Part shown: positions 54,394 to 63,900 of the stretch, piece by piece
How the letters are laid out: every line of letters begins with the position of its first letter
Numbering within the stretch: the first letter of the stretch is position 1
Source of the DNA: Rutstroemia sp. NJR-2017a BVV2
Lineage: Eukaryota > Ascomycota > Leotiomycetes > Helotiales > Rutstroemiaceae
DNA: 63,900 bases
Assembly: GCA_002946415.1 (NCBI GenBank)
Contig: NJPS01000007.1
Span: 1 to 63,900 of the forward strand
Direction of reading: 5' to 3'
The notes under the pieces: generated by a model
The model's database searches: none
Seen by the model: the letters and a program-made list of their open reading frames with translations, nothing else
Told to the model about the DNA's origin: nothing
Made by a program: the position numbers and the translations under genes

Positions 54394-55443
54394 TCAAGCA
54401 GCAGCCTCATCATCTGTGAGAGGAAATAGAGTATCAAAATCCTTCCATCCACCAATCACCTCCACTTTCCACCATAATCCATAATCTTGCAGACTCAACC
54501 ATGGACTGTAAGGAGTTTTCTCCTTTTGGTTCCAGCCATCAAGGTTGACACGGCCTTTGTCGCTCATGCCTTTGGTATTCGGCCAAACTCCACGGATCTC
54601 TCCTGTCCATTCAAACCCGTCATCTTTGTTTTTCACTACGACTTCCTGGCCGAGGTACGATGAAAGAAAGAGTAATGTCCTATAGTCAGAGGTTGGTCGA
54701 ACACTGTATATCTTCTGTAGCTTGTCTCTTTCACTGAACAGGCTATATAGCATATCTCGTACTCCTTTCTTGGTCTCAAATATCCCGTTCTTGTCGTCAG
54801 TTGTCGTTGGTATTATGCTGAGCATCCTCCATTGTGATATACATGCTGATAAGACGACAACAAACGGGAGATTGATCTCTGGCTGGCTGCTTTCTTCGGT
54901 CCAAGCTTTGATGCCCAGATATTTGACCAAATACGGTGGGACGCTTGTAGATATATTGGGTTTCGAATGGTTGGCGGGTAGCTGGTATTTGGTCAGGAAA
55001 GACTCGCAGGAAGCGGACCAATGAGGAAAATAAACATTAGAGTCGTCCCAAAGCTTGTTTGAGGGCTGAGGCGGTAATCCATCAGCCCATGATACAACAG
55101 TGGCAGACCTAGGCGGATACACTGTTGTGGTTATCGAGAGCTGAGGCTGTGGTCTATGAGGCGCAGGTACGAAATTCACTGGGCTAAGGGGAGGCAGCGT
55201 TGTATTGATCGAGAGCTGAGGTCGAGGTCTATGAGGCGCGGATATGGGATTCGCCGGCGAAGAAGGCATTAGTTGGTTATCCATCTCAGGTTGATCTGTT
55301 TTGTGCTTTGGCGTACGCTCCGATGTTTGCTGGGAATTGAGAGTGGATCTATTATCTTCCAAATTCTCCAACTCTCGTGAATCCACTATAGAATTATCTT
55401 CGGTCGCTGAAGGCGTCTCATCTTGCACATTTGAGTTCTGCAT
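54394..55443 (-). CDS. Unrecognised 349-residue protein with Pro/Ser-rich N-terminus
   Basis: Starting at ATG 55443, a single frame encodes 349 residues. The first 140 are polar and repeat SAPHRPRPQLSINTTLPPLS and VPAPHRPQPQLSITTTVYPP. A globular half follows with LPFVVVLSACISQWRMLSII, a KIYSVRP..YRTLLFLSSYL helix and LGQEVVVKNKDDGFEWTGEI. It ends KDFDTLFPLTDDEAAA. I do not recognise the family. A longer non-ATG start at 55545 would add a hydrophobic segment (FLSFLLCIVCLYS), so a signal anchor is possible if an upstream exon exists. No lesion is visible. Confidence 0.65.
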   Translation of the reverse strand: MQNSNVQDETPSATEDNSIVDSRELENLEDNRSTLNSQQTSERTPKHKTDQPEMDNQLMPSSPANPISAPHRPRPQLSINTTLPPLSPVNFVPAPHRPQPQLSITTTVYPPRSATVVSWADGLPPQPSNKLWDDSNVYFPHWSASCESFLTKYQLPANHSKPNISTSVPPYLVKYLGIKAWTEESSQPEINLPFVVVLSACISQWRMLSIIPTTTDDKNGIFETKKGVRDMLYSLFSERDKLQKIYSVRPTSDYRTLLFLSSYLGQEVVVKNKDDGFEWTGEIRGVWPNTKGMSDKGRVNLDGWNQKEKTPYSPWLSLQDYGLWWKVEVIGGWKDFDTLFPLTDDEAAA

Positions 55444-55545
55444 AGAGAGCTTTGGTTTCGAGTATAAGCATACAATGCAGAGTAAGAAGGATAGGAACTT
55501 GGTGATGCAGAGATAGGGCGTAATAAGTTGCGAGTTACTGGGCAA

Positions 55546-56239
55546 GAAAAATGTGTAGTGAAAGACCAGAATAGACAGATTGAGGGCCCTATTTGACTAC
55601 TTGGTGATTTATAAAGTCTAGGAAAGTTTCTCTATAGGTCTTACCTGGACAAGCATTTATAGAATCCGGATTGAAGGAAGGAATGATACTCGCCACATCG
55701 GTTGTATAAACTAACCTTCACTGAGATGATCTTAACAGGATAATAAAGGCTGAATCCAAATCGATACTCTCTATCTTTCCAAAATAGTATCACACCTTGC
55801 GGAGAAAGGCTGCTATGCGGACAGCCCGTACAGGCTTATGCGAGAAATACGCAACGAGGAATGACTTGTGTCATAGCATCTGAATAGAGATTCCGAGAAA
55901 CTTGGTAAACTTCACTACTGTAGAGGGAAGTTACAGGCACATACTATCATTTTACATCGAACAGAATATCTTTGCATTTGCACGAGAGTATAGGGAAAAC
56001 CATATATATGGAAAACCTATACCAAGATGGAAACATAAACTAAAACTATTCGTTCTATCTTTCGGACCTGTAAAGTCACTTATCAATGGATCTTTTTCAA
56101 GCACAATTCTTGTCTATCATCATCTGCCCGATTTCCTGCCTCGATATACAGTTGCACAACAGCTGTTAACTCTCTTGCCACCTCTCGAATCCCTTCTGTA
56201 ATACTATGTACCTCCACCGAGACATCCTACTGAGCTTTG
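55546..56239. other. Intergenic DNA
   Basis: No gene is supported; the plus frame 55902-56201 has no domain. It should include the upstream region of the gene at 55443. Confidence 0.4.
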
Positions 56240-56980
56240 TTATTTAGGATATCGATGAAACACTGTTTTTTGTATCACCGAGGTAGTCTTGATTTTAGCC
56301 CACGAACTTAAATATCGAGTTAAAAACGTCGTCAACCTCTCATATGTTTGCTTCCCCTTCGCATACATTGTCGTATGCCCTTCACTCCTGCATTGGTTGC
56401 CCTCTCCCCATTCGTAAACGATATTAACTTCTCTTAGCGACGACGGCAGAATGAGAAAAGGTATATCCATCAAGTCCTCTTCACTAACTGTTTGTTGCAT
56501 TCCAGTGAGGATATTTAGCTTTTGTAGTGAGCTGTATCGCCTTAAACAACTTAACCATACTAAGTGATCTGATATTAATACTTGCTTACAACTACAATCG
56601 AGCGATTCAATGTCTTTGATAGAGTTGTATCGCCAATCGATTGTAATGTGTGTCATAATATGCATCTGTGGATGTGATATGTAGAGTGGTCGTGCGAAAG
56701 AAAAGTTGAAGTATCTGAAGTATCGATAAAAGACATGTGTAGTATGTTCCAGAGTATATTTGTTGAGCATCCAGGTTCGAAGTATAGGATCCAACGTTGG
56801 AAGTCTTTCCATAGTCTTTGGTGAAACAGGCCGGAGAGCCTCTTCGAATATTAATTCCAGAATTTCAGTTGGAAGACGATACCAATAGCAACGATCCGAG
56901 GATGGTTTTCCCAGAACAAATCGTAGTTTGGCTCTTATATTGGACCAGTTCGTTAGTCGAGTCTTATATATATCATACAA
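56240..56980 (-). CDS. F-box-like protein
   Basis: An uninterrupted frame of 246 residues begins at ATG 56980. A short F-box-like motif, YRLPTEILELIFEEALRPVS, lies near residues 33-53 and is followed by a hydrophobic helix-rich body with RRYSSLQKLNILTG. F-box proteins recruit substrates to SCF ubiquitin ligases; many fungal members have no clear partner. The protein is short, AT-rich in codons and lacks recognisable leucine-rich repeats or WD repeats. It sits 8 bp after the stop of the next minus-strand gene. Confidence 0.6.
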   Translation of the reverse strand: MYDIYKTRLTNWSNIRAKLRFVLGKPSSDRCYWYRLPTEILELIFEEALRPVSPKTMERLPTLDPILRTWMLNKYTLEHTTHVFYRYFRYFNFSFARPLYISHPQMHIMTHITIDWRYNSIKDIESLDCSCKQVLISDHLVWLSCLRRYSSLQKLNILTGMQQTVSEEDLMDIPFLILPSSLREVNIVYEWGEGNQCRSEGHTTMYAKGKQTYERLTTFLTRYLSSWAKIKTTSVIQKTVFHRYPK

Positions 56981-56988
56981 TCTATAGC

Positions 56989-57588
56989 TTACGATTTTAA
57001 CCGCTCAGTGAGTAATTGTGCTTCCCTCTTCAATTTGTAGAACAGTTCTTTGGCCTTAAATGCTTCGTGTATTGTAAGTTCGAATGCGTTTAAAGTATCC
57101 AATAGCTTTTGAGCCTCATTGATAGAATTCCCGATTGCAGGGATCTCCCTCGTTTCTAGTTGCATCAACCTCTGGTTAATCGAACTATTGTGCTCTATAA
57201 CAGAATTTCGAAATACTGTAGAGAACGCTTCGAGTAATTTCCAAGCTGTAAAAGCCATCTTAGCAGACATTATCTTGTGTAACGCCAGGTCTTCAAGCAA
57301 TGCAATCGGTCGCTCTGTAAAGTCCCATTCCTCCTCTACTAGATTCTTGATTATCTCTTTTCCCACAGCATTCCTAACAAACTCTCCGATCCGCAAGTTG
57401 GTTTCGAATCCAGTTTTGCTATGGCGTCTTGCTACCTCGATTTCGGCAAAGGCTTGATCCTTATTTATGATAGTCGTAAATTCGATGATGAAGGAGTTTG
57501 CGATAGATTTTCGTGTCGTTCCTGCCTCGACGACTTTGTGCGATAGCAACAACTTTGTGATCCTTTCGATAGAAATTATGGTTGACAT
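56989..57588 (-). CDS. Unrecognised 199-residue helical protein
   Basis: The ATG at 57588 (MSTIISIERITKLLLSH) starts an open frame of 199 codons. The product is almost wholly helical with a heptad-like second half (NSINEAQKLLDTLNAFELTI, KAKELFYKLKREAQLLTER), so a coiled coil is likely. There is no membrane span or signal. The gene is codirectional with the F-box-like gene and separated from it by only about 8 bp. I do not know its function. Confidence 0.55.
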   Translation of the reverse strand: MSTIISIERITKLLLSHKVVEAGTTRKSIANSFIIEFTTIINKDQAFAEIEVARRHSKTGFETNLRIGEFVRNAVGKEIIKNLVEEEWDFTERPIALLEDLALHKIMSAKMAFTAWKLLEAFSTVFRNSVIEHNSSINQRLMQLETREIPAIGNSINEAQKLLDTLNAFELTIHEAFKAKELFYKLKREAQLLTERLKS

Positions 57589-57988
57589 CTTGTTCAAAGG
57601 TATTTGTCTTGGTTCGGGTCGAATCTAAATAAGTTTCAGTAAGTGCTGCTCAAAAAAGAGAAAGATAAAAGATGTGGAAGAAGCATTGTTGGATAGTACT
57701 TCGGAGTTGGAACTTGAGTGCTATAAGCTCCTTCTCTACCTTATCTTTGGTGAGGGTGCAAGTAGTTCGTATACAAGGGGATAGAATGCTCAGGCTTGTG
57801 GATGTGAGGAGACCTAAGAAGCGGCGAATTGCGGTGACTATCATATTGCATCGACCCCCTCCAACTCCAATCGACAATCGACAAGTATTGTCCTATAGGG
57901 AAGGTGGAACAGAGAAAAGCAAGACAGGATGAGATATTAGACACCACTGAAAGTTTATCCTTGCCGGGTGACTATCCTCAGTGCTTCA
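57589..57988. other. Intergenic DNA
   Basis: No gene is supported. The plus frame 57672-57932 and the minus frame 57650-57877 lack domains. Confidence 0.35.
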
Positions 57989-58405
57989 TTACTTATGCAA
58001 TGACTCGTATCTGGATGCGTATCGCGCCATTTTAAGTACAGCTGGCCGTGAAATACAATCTCTGAGCCAATAATTTTGTATATGAAACATTTGATGGCTA
58101 CGACCTCGAGTATTCTTCCGAACCTTCCAAAATTCCAACTTCCCTATACACTTATGGTCTCGGGGAAGATGACTATAACTGACGATATCAGTAAATCAGT
58201 CAAGGAATACTAATAATAAGTTGGTATCACTTACATCACTTGGATCGAATTTAGGTTTGCAGTCCTGGCAAATCTTGAATTTGCAATATTTGCACTCGTA
58301 AATATACCAGTATAGTCCAGAGTAACACATCCGACATGTCCACTGCATAAGGGTAGAATAATACTTGATAATACTGAAGGAATGCCTGCAGGTCGTGACA
58401 GGCAT
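57989..58405 (-). CDS. Small Cys-pair zinc protein, probably two exons
   Basis: Exon 1 (58405-58235) ends at a strong donor (GATGTAAGT) and contains TCRMCYSGLYWYIYECKYC followed by KFKICQDC. The spacing of four Cys pairs (C-x2-C...C-x2-C-x4-C-x2-C) fits a treble-clef or ZZ-type zinc ribbon. A second segment down to the stop at 57989-57991 reads HLPRDHKCIGKLEFWKVRKN and WLRDCISRPAVLKMARYASR with coding-like codons. The acceptor joining them (near 58170) is not exactly resolved. The family is unknown to me. Confidence 0.5.
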
Positions 58406-58835
58406 TGTACAAGATATAAATTATATAGAAGGATTTATGTTATAAGAATAAGTCTTCATTATGAAGCTTATCTATATTCTACCTCGATTCCTTCTTTGCC
58501 TTGAATATTAGGAGCATATAGAACGGAGTTGCACCAAAATGGAAGACAACTGATATTATGGTGAGGGATTTAGAATATAGCTACTGCGTATACTGTCCGA
58601 AATCCCATTGGCTGGTATACTTTTCCTAGCATACTCGCGTTGTAGCATCGGCTTATCCCCAGTCATAAAGACTATACCCATGCTGAGCACGAACTTCCAA
58701 AGGCCTACTAAGTACGCCGTTATTAATTCATTCTGCCCTTTGCCCCCCCCCCCGATAGGTTTTTATTCCTCACAATATCAAGTGGCAGTAAGAGTGCACT
58801 ATTTCCTCCCGGAGTTCATTCTTCCTTATTCAGCA
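58406..58835. other. Intergenic DNA between divergent small genes
   Basis: A presumed shared promoter region separates the minus-strand zinc-protein gene and the plus-strand gene at 58836. It includes a 10-C run at 58744. No gene is seen. Confidence 0.4.
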
Positions 58836-59273
58836 ATGGCTACCAATCGAACTGAGATAAGTGAATCTCTTACGGAGATAAACGAAACAACAAGGGTATT
58901 TTGGAGGAGATTGAGTTATACTCGTGGGGACCCAAGGCAACAGCAATGTACCGTAAGTCGGCCAAGAATCATACAGAGATATAGAGGTAATAAGAATTAG
59001 ATGTGGATATTTAGAGATAGGGTACAGTCCGGACTTCTGAAAGGCGCCTCCGGTATTGAAGAAAGAGCCAACGTATCTCGTAAGCTGAAAATAATTGAGA
59101 GATATGTTGATCCAAAAGCCGAATACATCGAAAACACCAAATTTTGCACAGTACTTAGGCAGATCATGAGATTGAATACTCTTCAACAAGATAGATTCAA
59201 GCTCAGGAAGAGATCACAAAGACTTCTTCGGAAGTTCAAGAAAGTTCTTCGCCAACACAGCTCCTCTATATGA
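58836..59273 (+). CDS. Small basic helical protein, two exons
   Basis: Exon 1 is 58836-58952, the 48-bp intron begins GTAAGT and ends TTAG, and exon 2 is 59001-59273, giving 129 residues. The second half is basic and helical (LKIIERYVDPKAEYIEN, DRFKLRKRSQRLLRKFKKVL) and could bind nucleic acid or form a coiled coil. I do not recognise the family. The gene lies in a cluster of unrecognised small genes, divergent from the zinc-protein gene. The frame of the first exon continues past the donor into a stop, which supports splicing. Confidence 0.55.
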
Positions 59274-59675
59274 ATTGGGAAAAAGGAAAGAAAACTCGTA
59301 GTGGTATCAAGGAATTGGGATACAGTTCTGTCATTGTTAAGTTAAAGGATAAAGGAAGTTTACAAAGGCCAAAATGTCCTATATTTGCCTTCGGTCCCCA
59401 TCCTATCATAGTATCAATCTGTGGTGAAGAGAATATATGCTAATATCTCTTCCTTTCCTGTCTGTTACCTCTTATCCATTCTAGAGACCTTGAAGATGAA
59501 ATATTAATCCACATGAACCGAAACCCAACCTGTATTGTGCAACTTTGAGGTCTTTGAGAGAAACTGACCATGTCATTTCCAAACAATATTCTTCTACCAT
59601 GATTGAGGAATAACCAGCAGCAATATGAAACACACGTCCTGATCCACATGCCAAAATAGCTACCTCCTCAACTAT
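59274..59675. other. Intergenic DNA
   Basis: No gene is seen. The minus frame 59440-59649 lacks a domain. Confidence 0.35.
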
Positions 59676-60162
59676 CTAAAACCTTCGAGGACCGAAAGTA
59701 TGTCTACTTAACCAATATCGCCAAAGCCAGGTTACTATTCTTCCATAGTAACCATCATGCTCGACAAAGAGTAAGCTTCCACCTAGTGTAGCTTCTAGCC
59801 ATTCATAATGTACTAAAGTAGCTTGGCAGCCCCCAGAGACTTTCAAGACACAGCACGGCAGTTCTGACAGAATCTTCATCTCTTGCTGGAGAGCGAATCA
59901 GTTGTCTTACAGAAATTAGTGGAGAGTAGGGAGAAAGTTGCGGGGAGCATTCCGTGGTACTTACGGTTGGCGTTTTGTCATCCTTACTAAATGTTACGGT
60001 AATATGGTGAGTTACCGTTATCTCGTCTGTACGACCGGCCCCGGGACCTGGAATACTATAGATGGTAGTAATGAGATCCGTAGGCTGGAAATATGAATAT
60101 AGTGAAAGAGTGAGTTGAGGTAGACTAAGCCGCAGTAACTTTAAGCAAATGAGCTTGTGCAT
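59676..60162 (-). pseudogene. Unrecognised gene, possibly carrying one Trp-to-stop change
   Basis: Exon 1 starts at ATG 60162 and ends at a GTAAGT donor near 59965, with a hydrophobic start and a DEITVTHHITVTFSKDDK stretch. A second segment to 59676 reads EMKILSELPCCVLKVSGGCQ and GGSLLFVEHDGYYGRIVTW, ending FGPRRF. Between them one TGA occurs where TGG would fit, again a G-to-A change. The family is unknown. Confidence 0.42.
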
Positions 60163-60486
60163 CGTTCCACAAGCTTCCTCTTATATAATGATCAACATCG
60201 GGCAAATGCCTTCATGCCATTATAACCCATAGCTGACTGAATATGGTCAATCCAGGAGGTGTTTAAATGATCCCATGTTGGTTATGCCAAGGTCAATTGC
60301 TTGATACGAATAAAAGGCGACATAGCTTGTCATTCGAGCTCCAATGGCCCCCTGTGAACAACGGGAAACCGATGAATGTAGCCGTAGCATACTTCAATAG
60401 GAAAAGGAAAGAACCACTGCTAGAACCCCGACATATAACCAAATATGTGACGAGATCGGAAACTACAAGAAAACCCCTATCATCTA
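60163..60486. other. Intergenic DNA
   Basis: No gene is supported. The plus frame 60267-60509 starts with MIPCWLCQGQLLDT but shows no domain. Confidence 0.35.
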
Positions 60487-60665
60487 TAATGACCGTGCCA
60501 CTGCACTAAGTCCATTTGGCCGAGCCGAGCGAAATTTCAGTCGATTCGGCGCTTTGGGACTAGTGCTATATTACCCCACCACAGTAATGACCGTGCAACC
60601 GCACTAAGTCTATTTGGTCGAGCCGAGCGAAATTTCAGTCGATTCGGCGCTTTGGTACTATTGCC
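60487..60665. repeat. Tandem repeat of 97 bp, two copies
   Basis: TAATGACCGTGCCACTGCAC at 60487 and TAATGACCGTGCAACCGCAC at 60584 each continue through GCCGAGCGAAATTTCAGTCG and ATTCGGCGCTTTGG. The copies are about 90 percent identical. They lie directly upstream of the next gene, where they could act as duplicated promoter elements. Confidence 0.85.
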
Positions 60666-60722
60666 ATCTCATTCATGGTTTTCGCATTCTCACTACTTCT
60701 TCTATATTCTAACGTAGCCATC

Positions 60723-62304
60723 ATGGGAGCAGAAATTAGTACTACTGTATCCAGGCGTCTTCAAAAGCAAACACTTGATGAGATATTACACGATAAAAAA
60801 GTAAGTTCTTCTCAGCTATGGAATTGCTCACAATTGACCTGCGCCCCAGCTTCTCCAGAAACTAGTTGATGCAATACCATCACTGTCGCCAGAATCCAGA
60901 AAGGCTCTTCAAACTGTCAAGATCACTACAAAGAAAACCAACCAAGCAACAAGATCAATAGACACTTCAAAGTGGCCACATTTAGAAACTCCAAAGTTGC
61001 AACCTTTAGTGAAAGTCACCGCTGAAGATGTGCGTCTCCCGGAAGCTGTTCAGCTCGAATTCCCACAGTGGCTAAGCAACTGGACTACATTTCTTGAGAT
61101 ATCGATTACGAGCCGCGTAGCTAGCAACAATCTCAAAGATCTTTTGATCGAAAACTACAACAGTACTGTTATACTCGAGAAGCGCCGATCATCTGACCGA
61201 CTACGCTGGAGATTCTTTATGTTGTTTTTCTACGATTTAGAACAGCTTATTATCACTTCTACACGTCAAAAAAACCTCGATGAAATAATCAAGCTTATGA
61301 AGACCGACGCAGTTGCTGAATCAGAGGAAGATATCCATAAAAATTTCAAAAAATGGATTAAATTCGGGTTGAGGTACCATTGTCTAGTATCCTCTCTTGG
61401 AAACCCTGGATGTTTGTTTTTGCTACCTGAGTCGATAGGTGATCATCTGTAAGTGTGATCGCTACAAGGTACTCCTCTAGACTAATACGAAACTTCAATG
61501 AAATAGCTGGGAAGAGTATTTACCACTAAAGGGTGCAGCTCACGAAGAAACTGTTGCACTCCTTCAATCAATGGACATCAAGAACAAGACTGAGAATATG
61601 CATGCTGCCGGGCTTGGTGAGAGGATTCGCGAAGGCCTTTTGCAACCGTTTAAATGGCATTATCTAACCGCGGCACCAAATGAGCACTCCTCGCACCCAG
61701 GACCTGGGCTTGAAAAAGAACCGTTCGCATCTGCAACAGCTACTCCCGCGATCAGTGTAACCCAAGGCACACAATTGTCAGATTCAGTAGGTACGAGTTT
61801 GTCGATTCCTGAAGAGTTTAGCCAAGGCTCATGATGTATAGATAATGATCAAAGCGCGATGGATATATTAAGTGCAGCTGCAGGTAATGTGGAAACAACA
61901 TTCTGCTATGCGAGCCGCTCTACTGATAGGTATAGCTCTTGAGCAATCAACAACGGCAGCATTCAGTAATATATCATGCCCGTCTGTTAGTGAACTAAGT
62001 AAGTGGGAATTCATCTAAAAAATCAAAGCTAACTTCACTCATAGACATTGATCCTTCACAATGGACGATGCAATCTCAGCAAGCCTTCGAACCGCAAGGC
62101 GTACACAGATACGATATGTCTGAACTAGCTTCCTTCGGTGTGTCTTTGCCCCCCTTCCACACATACAACGCCTCCGATATATTGTCGTTCCCAATTACTA
62201 CCACCGAAAACCGTTACAACTTCGCGGCTGTCGCATCACATGAACTCCCCTCGTTGGATAACTTGACCGAAACGCCGTCCTCTTATAATCAACTATATCA
62301 ATGA
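60723..62304 (+). pseudogene. Unrecognised multi-exon gene with an in-frame TGA
   Basis: Exons 60723-60800, 60859-61448 and 61507-61834 join with agreeing phases (about 331 codons). An upstream ATG at 60675 would add a short hydrophobic N-terminus (FAFSLLLLYS). The product contains LTPKLQ-like polar sequence, then WLSNWTTFLEISITSRVASN, YDLEQLIITSTRQKN and FKKWIKFGLRYHCLVSS. At 61832 a TGA interrupts the frame where CGA Arg would fit. Further exons follow (61853 onward, and 62045-62304 with DMSELASFGVSLPPFHTYNA). I do not recognise the family. Confidence 0.5.
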
Positions 62305-62812
62305 GTTACAACGACAAGACAATATAGCGCAGGACTAATTTTGACATCCTTGGAGATATGTATCATCGATCCGGGATTTAGACGTTGACTGGGGTTGGGA
62401 GTAGAATCGGAGGTAGCGTTGGTGACGACTGGATCTCCTTCTATGACTCGTATAGGAATGAGGTCTGTTTCTCCTGCAGGGTTGAAGAATTCTACAGGCT
62501 CTTGAGAGTGAATTCGTATCACATTGTAATTAATTCGGGTCTGCTGAGAGCGAATCTGCAAAAAGTCAGACAAACTTCTTCAATTATAAAAGTGAAGGAG
62601 ATTCTCCTAGCCTTCGTAAGTATACCCAACTCGATAAAGAGGGGTAGACACCGTTGATACAGCTCTGCATCTGCACATTTGTCTACTTTTCCATCCAGGT
62701 CAAATTTTGCGTTCGGAAGCCATTCCCCTAGCTGTGACAGAATAGTATCGATCTTGGATCCGCTCAGCTCAACTCTCTCCAGGTGCTGGGCTTGCGTGGC
62801 CGATACAGACAT
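62298..62812 (-). CDS. Unrecognised small gene, probably two exons
   Basis: Segment 1 starts at ATG 62812 and encodes MSVSATQAQHLERVELSGSK and LSQLGEWLPNAKFDLDGKVD. A donor-like GTATAC follows near 62620. Segment 2 begins after TTTTTGCAG (near 62562) and reads IRSQQTRINYNVIRIHSQEP, then IPIRVIEGDPVVTN, ending near 62298. The frame at the junction is not resolved, so one exon edge may be different. It overlaps the end of the preceding gene on the other strand by a few bases. No known domain. Confidence 0.45.
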
Positions 62813-63660
62813 TGCAGAAGCTGGAAATCAATGTTTTTGTAGTGATTTGGTTTTTTCTTATACAGTGTTTTGAGCATTAGTGTGCGGTAACGTAATTTAG
62901 CACATTGTTATGCCTTAGGCTAAAGCTCGTCGCCTATGCGGTGCTGACGGAGTAGGCACTCTTCGTTGGAGAAAAAAACGTCTCTTTCGCGCACGGACCA
63001 TACACCAAATAATGATTTTTACTGGTTACGAAAGGGTGGTTTTTTTCTCCTACGAAGAGTAGACAGTTTTAGCTGAGTAATTAATCATTTTTCGCAAACG
63101 AAGTGCGCTCTGTGAGCTTAGTTTACGACAAGTACAGCAAGGTGCGCGAATTGGGTTGCCAGTTCATACATGCAGTGCAAGTTGCGGCGCGTTGAGTCAC
63201 ATCTCGACTCGACTCGACTCGACTCGCCCGTTCCTGGTGTACGTGTGGCGCCGGTACTTGCCATTTAAACGTGTGCGTTATTTTTCCTCTACAGAGCGTA
63301 AAGGGAGTTGCTGTGGAGGGTAGGAGCGGTGGGTGATTCAGATGGGTGGGGAAAGTGAAAATTTTTGGCCGCCGTAATTTCCTTCAATGAAAAGTTATTT
63401 TTAACCAATCACATAATATGGCGCGGAGCACTTGTGCCCTCTATGACCCGACCAAGGTCAATCACAAACCAATTACTTATCATTGTATTTCTGATTCGAT
63501 TCTGGGTTCCATGTAAGTAAAGACCAGAGGCGCGTAAGAATTTAAGTGGCTCGCAGTTGATTTCCGCATTTGGTCTCGCTTACTTAAGTAGCATTAAGTT
63601 CGTTGACCTATACTATCCCCTCTACTGCCAAATACTTGCGCCATCTCAACATTCTTTTAC
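62813..63660. other. Noncoding DNA with small repeats
   Basis: No gene is seen. It contains a hairpin pair (ACTCTTCGTTGGAGAAAAAAAC at 62957 with its near reverse complement at 63039-63060) and a CTCGA pentamer run at 63203-63226. Confidence 0.45.
62957..63062. repeat. Hairpin-forming inverted repeat
   Basis: Arms of about 22 bp (CTCTTCGTTGGAGAAAAAAA and its near reverse complement) enclose about 60 bp with a GCGCACGGACC core. The same core occurs at ends of both Tc1 elements in this window. It may be a small MITE. Confidence 0.55.
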
Positions 63661-63670
63661 TTCTATTTCT

Positions 63671-63900
63671 ATCGCTGTCTCGATATCCTCCATTTTTATC
63701 GCTGTCTCGATATCCCTCCATTTTTATCGCTGTCTCGATATCCCTCCATTTTTATCGCTGTCTCGATATCCCTCCATTTTTATCGCTGTCTCGATATCCC
63801 TCCATTTTTATCGCTGTCTCGATATCCCTCCATTTTTATCGCTGTCTCGATATCCCTCCATTTTTATCGCTGTTGTCTCGATATTATCCATCTCTATCGC
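63671..63900. repeat. 28-bp minisatellite running off the window
   Basis: At least seven nearly identical copies of TATCGCTGTCTCGATATCCCTCCATTTT. The array continues past the end of the window. Confidence 0.95.

Noticed and set aside
63671..63900. CRISPR-like regular repeats
   Set aside because: Units are contiguous with no spacers and the genome is fungal; it is a minisatellite.
1..63900. tRNA and rRNA genes
   Set aside because: I saw no cloverleaf with a GTTCRANNC T-arm and matching acceptor stem, nor rRNA-like conserved blocks; a dedicated scan could still find one.

Overview
The window reads as nuclear DNA of a filamentous ascomycete (Pezizomycotina). Short introns with GTAWGT-type donors, CTAAC-like branch points and AG acceptors interrupt most genes. 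The families present are typical of this group: Zn2Cys6 regulators, a P450, rhodopsin-domain (PTH11-like) membrane proteins, FunK1 kinases, SAM/HMG-box proteins, and SesA, DUF3716 and DUF3425 domains. Many relics carry C-to-T and G-to-A nonsense changes (TGG to TGA/TAG, CAG to TAG, TGT to TAT), the footprint of repeat-induced point mutation (RIP). A Leotiomycete is my best guess, but nothing here proves the class.

Layout. 0.3-3.1 kb: a nine-exon Zn2Cys6 regulator (minus). 4.5-5.8 kb: a decayed Tc1-type transposon. 7.1-8.5 kb: a SAM-domain gene fragment and the first exon of a rhodopsin-domain gene. 9.2-13.7 kb: an intact P450 (minus) divergent from an intact seven-helix rhodopsin-domain gene (plus). 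13.8-14.7 kb: very AT-rich DNA followed by a repeat-rich patch. 15.4-18.2 kb: gene fragments, including a DUF3425 piece and the HMG-box half of a SAM-HMG gene. 18.7-20.0 kb: a second complete rhodopsin-domain gene (minus). 20.7 kb: a Tc1 relic. 22.0-24.3 kb: a second Zn2Cys6 regulator with a probable frameshift. 26.9-28.2 kb: a third Zn2Cys6 gene destroyed in a RIP-like way.

28.8-30.1 kb stands out. It is intronless, rich in hairpins, and holds an alpha-like RNA-virus polymerase tail followed by one fully open ORF; I read it as a captured RNA-virus 3' segment. 30.6-34.6 kb: a RIP-mutated FunK1 kinase cut by a DDE transposase relic, then a second Tc1 element carrying a MITE. 34.95-36.0 kb: an intact zinc-type alcohol dehydrogenase-like (MDR) reductase. 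36.3-38.0 kb: a LINE 5' part. 39.4-42.1 kb: an intact FunK1 kinase. 42.5-45.4 kb: minisatellites, a LINE 3' part and palindromic tandem repeats. 45.5 kb: a tiny MADS-box gene.

46.3-52.9 kb is a block of about 6.6 kb flanked by imperfect inverted repeats of about 210-250 bp. It carries a large gene with a SET-like end, a SesA fragment and a DUF3716 gene, each with a lesion. 53-63 kb holds unrecognised, mostly small genes (an F-box-like protein, a Cys-pair zinc protein, basic helical proteins), then minisatellites at the window edge.

Overall this is an accessory, transposon-rich compartment. A few intact genes (P450, two rhodopsin-domain proteins, MDR reductase, FunK1, one regulator) sit among duplicated and RIP-mutated relics. 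No clear operon-like or biosynthetic cluster is visible.
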